A stretch of 64,000 bases of DNA. Source: Pseudomonas sp. GM41(2012) (GTDB lineage: Bacteria; Pseudomonadota; Gammaproteobacteria; Pseudomonadales; Pseudomonadaceae). This document shows positions 61,649 through 64,000 of this stretch, in pieces. The translations under genes were made by a program, and so were the position numbers. Numbering within the stretch: position 1 is the first letter of the stretch; each line of letters opens with the position of its first letter. The notes beneath the pieces are model-generated. The model was not told the origin of the DNA. It did not search any database and worked only from the letters and a program-made list of their open reading frames with translations. The stretch lies in assembly GCF_000282315.2 (NCBI RefSeq), contig NZ_AKJN02000007.1, positions 1,240,001 to 1,304,000 on the forward strand, read 5' to 3'.

Positions 61649-62830
61649 ATGCAAAATTCAATCGGCGCACCAAAGCAGAGGCTCAGCCTCAGCGATCCAA
61701 AAGTGCGTGCGTGGCTGTTTCAGATCATCACCATTGTGGCGGTGGTCTCGATGGGCTGGTATCTGTTCGACAACACGCAGACCAACCTTCAACACCGGGG
61801 CATTACCTCCGGTTTCAGCTTTCTGGAGCGCAGTGCCGGTTTCGGCATCGCTCAACACCTGATCGACTACACCGAATCGGACAGCTATGCCCGGGTGTTT
61901 GTCATCGGCCTGCTCAACACGCTGCTGGTGACCTTCATCGGCGTGATCCTGGCGACGATCCTCGGGTTCATCGTTGGTGTGTCACGGCTGTCGAAGAACT
62001 GGATCATTGCCAAGCTGGCGACGGTGTATGTAGAGGTTTTCCGTAACATTCCGCCGCTGCTGCAAATCCTGTTCTGGTACTTCGCGGTGTTCCTGACCAT
62101 GCCGGGGCCACGCAACAGCCATAACTTCGGCGACACCTTCTTTGTCAGCAGTCGGGGCCTGAACATGCCGGCCGCGTTGACGGCGGATGGTTTCTGGCCG
62201 TTTGTGGTCAGCATCGTCGTGGCCATTGTCGCCATCGTGCTGATGAGCCGCTGGGCGACCAAACGCTTCGAAGAGACCGGCGTACCGTTCCACAAGTTCT
62301 GGGTGGGCCTGGCGCTGTTCCTGGTGATCCCTGCGCTGTGCGCATTGATCTTCGGCGCGCCGCTGCACTGGGAAATGCCGAAGCTGCAAGGCTTCAACTT
62401 CGTCGGTGGCTGGGTACTGATCCCGGAGCTGCTGGCGCTGACCCTGGCCCTGACGGTGTACACCGCGGCGTTTATCGCCGAGATCGTGCGTTCGGGCATC
62501 AAGTCGGTCAGCCACGGCCAGACGGAAGCGGCGCACTCGTTGGGGTTACGCAACGGTCCGACCCTGCGCAAGGTGATCATCCCGCAAGCCCTGCGCGTGA
62601 TCATTCCACCGCTGACCAGCCAATACCTGAACCTGGCGAAGAACTCCTCGCTGGCGGCCGGTATCGGTTATCCGGAAATGGTTTCGTTGTTTGCCGGTAC
62701 GGTGCTGAACCAGACCGGGCAGGCGATCGAGGTGATTGCTATCACCATGAGCGTGTACCTGGCGATCAGTATCAGCATTTCCCTGCTGATGAACTGGTAC
62801 AACAAGCGCATTGCGCTGATCGAGCGGTAA
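61649..62830 (+). CDS. aapQ: General L-amino acid ABC transporter permease AapQ
   Basis: 393 residues, the long AapQ/BztB type with a large insert between the early membrane helices. N-terminal membrane helix near 28-48. The C-terminal permease loop (EAAHSLGLRNGPTLRKVIIPQALR) is the EAA-type contact with the ATPase. Forms a heterodimeric channel with AapM. Confidence 0.93.
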   Translation: MQNSIGAPKQRLSLSDPKVRAWLFQIITIVAVVSMGWYLFDNTQTNLQHRGITSGFSFLERSAGFGIAQHLIDYTESDSYARVFVIGLLNTLLVTFIGVILATILGFIVGVSRLSKNWIIAKLATVYVEVFRNIPPLLQILFWYFAVFLTMPGPRNSHNFGDTFFVSSRGLNMPAALTADGFWPFVVSIVVAIVAIVLMSRWATKRFEETGVPFHKFWVGLALFLVIPALCALIFGAPLHWEMPKLQGFNFVGGWVLIPELLALTLALTVYTAAFIAEIVRSGIKSVSHGQTEAAHSLGLRNGPTLRKVIIPQALRVIIPPLTSQYLNLAKNSSLAAGIGYPEMVSLFAGTVLNQTGQAIEVIAITMSVYLAISISISLLMNWYNKRIALIER

Positions 62831-62840
62831 GGAAAAGCGC

Positions 62841-63938
62841 ATGACGACTCATACTTTCAAACCTGACATGCCGCCCCCGAACCGCAGTATCGGTGTCGTG
62901 GCGTGGATGCGCGCCAACATGTTCTCCAGCTGGCTCAACACCCTGCTGACCCTGTTTGCGTTCTACCTGATCTACCTGGTGGTTCCACCGATCCTGAGCT
63001 GGGCGATCCTCGATGCCAACTGGGTCGGCACCACGCGCGCCGATTGTACGAAGGACGGCGCCTGCTGGGTGTTCATCCAACAGCGCTTCGGCCAGTTCAT
63101 GTACGGCTACTATCCGACAGACCTGCGCTGGCGTGTGGACCTGACCGTGTGGCTGGCGGTCATCGGCGTGGCACCGCTGTTTATCCCGCGCTTTCACCAT
63201 AAAGCGGTATATGGGCTGAGCTTCCTGGTGCTGTACCCGATCGTTGCGTACTTCCTGTTGCATGGCGGCCTCTTCGGTCTGAGCACCGTGGCGACCAGTC
63301 AGTGGGGCGGGCTGATGCTGACTCTGGTGATCGCCACTGTCGGTATTGCCGGTGCATTGCCGCTGGGTATTGTCCTTGCGTTGGGCCGTCGTTCGAACAT
63401 GCCGGCGATTCGCGTGGTCTGCGTGACTTTCATCGAATTCTGGCGCGGCGTACCGTTGATCACGGTGCTGTTCATGTCCTCGGTGATGCTGCCGTTGTTC
63501 CTGCCTGAAGGCATGAACTTCGACAAATTGCTGCGGGCACTGATCGGCGTGATCCTGTTCCAGTCGGCGTACGTCGCCGAAGTGGTGCGCGGTGGTCTGC
63601 AAGCGATTCCCAAAGGTCAGTACGAAGCGGCTGCTGCGATGGGCCTCGGCTACTGGCGCAGCATGGGCCTGGTGATTCTGCCGCAAGCCCTGAAGCTGGT
63701 GATCCCCGGCATCGTCAACACCTTCATTGCGCTGTTCAAGGACACGAGTCTGGTGATCATCATCGGCCTGTTCGACTTGCTCAACAGCGTCAAACAAGCC
63801 GCCGCCGACCCGAAATGGTTGGGCATGGCCACCGAAGGCTATGTGTTCGCGGCCCTGGTGTTCTGGATTTTCTGTTTTGGTATGTCGCGCTATTCCATGC
63901 ATCTGGAACGCAAGCTCGACACTGGCCACAAGCGTTAG
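62841..63938 (+). CDS. aapM: General L-amino acid ABC transporter permease AapM
   Basis: 365 residues. Several N-terminal membrane helices beyond the core permease unit, a periplasmic Cys-containing loop (DCTKDGACWVFIQ), and the EAA motif (YEAAAAMGLGYWRSMGLVILPQALK). Partner of AapQ; 10-base gap from aapQ, 11 bases to aapP. Confidence 0.93.
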   Translation: MTTHTFKPDMPPPNRSIGVVAWMRANMFSSWLNTLLTLFAFYLIYLVVPPILSWAILDANWVGTTRADCTKDGACWVFIQQRFGQFMYGYYPTDLRWRVDLTVWLAVIGVAPLFIPRFHHKAVYGLSFLVLYPIVAYFLLHGGLFGLSTVATSQWGGLMLTLVIATVGIAGALPLGIVLALGRRSNMPAIRVVCVTFIEFWRGVPLITVLFMSSVMLPLFLPEGMNFDKLLRALIGVILFQSAYVAEVVRGGLQAIPKGQYEAAAAMGLGYWRSMGLVILPQALKLVIPGIVNTFIALFKDTSLVIIIGLFDLLNSVKQAAADPKWLGMATEGYVFAALVFWIFCFGMSRYSMHLERKLDTGHKR

Positions 63939-63949
63939 GAGTTCTGTAA

Positions 63950-64000
63950 TGAGCGAAGCAATCAAAAAGCCTGTGAGCCCTGAAGGCATTATTCAGATGC
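63950..64000 (+). CDS. aapP: General L-amino acid ABC transporter ATP-binding protein, N-terminal fragment
   Basis: Only the first 17 codons are present (MSEAIKKPVSPEGIIQM), after TAGGAG. No ATP-binding motif is visible; the name rests on position after aapJQM and on the residues resembling the AapP N-terminus. Confidence 0.75.

Noticed and set aside
1..64000. tRNA genes, insertion sequences, prophage, toxin-antitoxin or defence genes
   Set aside because: I looked for these by eye and found no supporting motif; the window is core chromosome with repeat-rich spacers.

Overview
The window looks like a stretch of core chromosome from a member of the Pseudomonas fluorescens species complex. The evidence is the gene order (trpS-zapE ... 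rplM-rpsI-petABC-sspAB ... rsmI-rnpB-mraZ-dcw-lpxC, and dauBAR-rhlB-esterase-aapJQMP), which matches what I remember of P. aeruginosa and P. fluorescens chromosomes. The high GC content, strongly biased codon third positions and several families of Pseudomonas-type extragenic palindromes (REP/REPIN) between genes also fit. I see no prophage, insertion sequence, integron, CRISPR array or recognisable defence island.

Layout. 1-6.6 kb: end of an OmpA-like gene, zapG (yhcB), a hydrolase, trpS, zapE, a GlxA-type regulator and an acyl-CoA dehydrogenase. 6.7-18.0 kb: aldo/keto reductase, ribosomal proteins L13/S9, cytochrome bc1 (petABC), sspAB, a minus-strand envelope cluster (lpoA-yraN-diaA-BON lipoprotein), rsmI and the RNase P RNA. 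18.3-36.2 kb: a complete dcw cluster in tightly overlapping order, mraZ-rsmH-ftsL-ftsI-murE-murF-mraY-murD-ftsW-murG-murC-ddlB-ftsQ-ftsA-ftsZ, then lpxC. Its promoter region carries three TGG repeats spaced exactly 10 bp, as expected for MraZ autoregulation.

36.2-46.5 kb: a membrane diguanylate cyclase, an OprD-family porin, a small exported protein, a striking inverted minisatellite built around a REPIN, and a four-gene minus-strand operon (adaptor, RND pump, response regulator, histidine kinase) with a CusR-like palindrome upstream. 46.5-53 kb: repeat-rich spacers, small genes, an unusual fusion of a solute-binding protein with a RidA-like domain, a cysteine-cluster protein, GNAT and CheV. 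51.7-54.6 kb: a nitric-oxide response pair, a NorR/FhpR-type sigma-54 activator divergent from flavohaemoglobin hmp, with three GT-N7-AC sites between them. 54.7-64 kb: dauBAR (D-amino acid/D-arginine catabolism), rhlB, a carboxylesterase and the general amino-acid ABC transporter aapJQM(P), the last gene cut by the window end.

I did not find a convincing wholly new multi-gene system. The observations most worth a second look are the inverted minisatellite at about 39.75-40.16 kb, the exported solute-binding/RidA fusion at 47.5-48.6 kb, a perfect 35-bp-arm palindrome that includes the 3' end of sspB, an 82-nt hairpin between petC and sspA, and several regulatory sites (MraZ, NorR, CusR-like, sigma-54, a palindrome before dauB).
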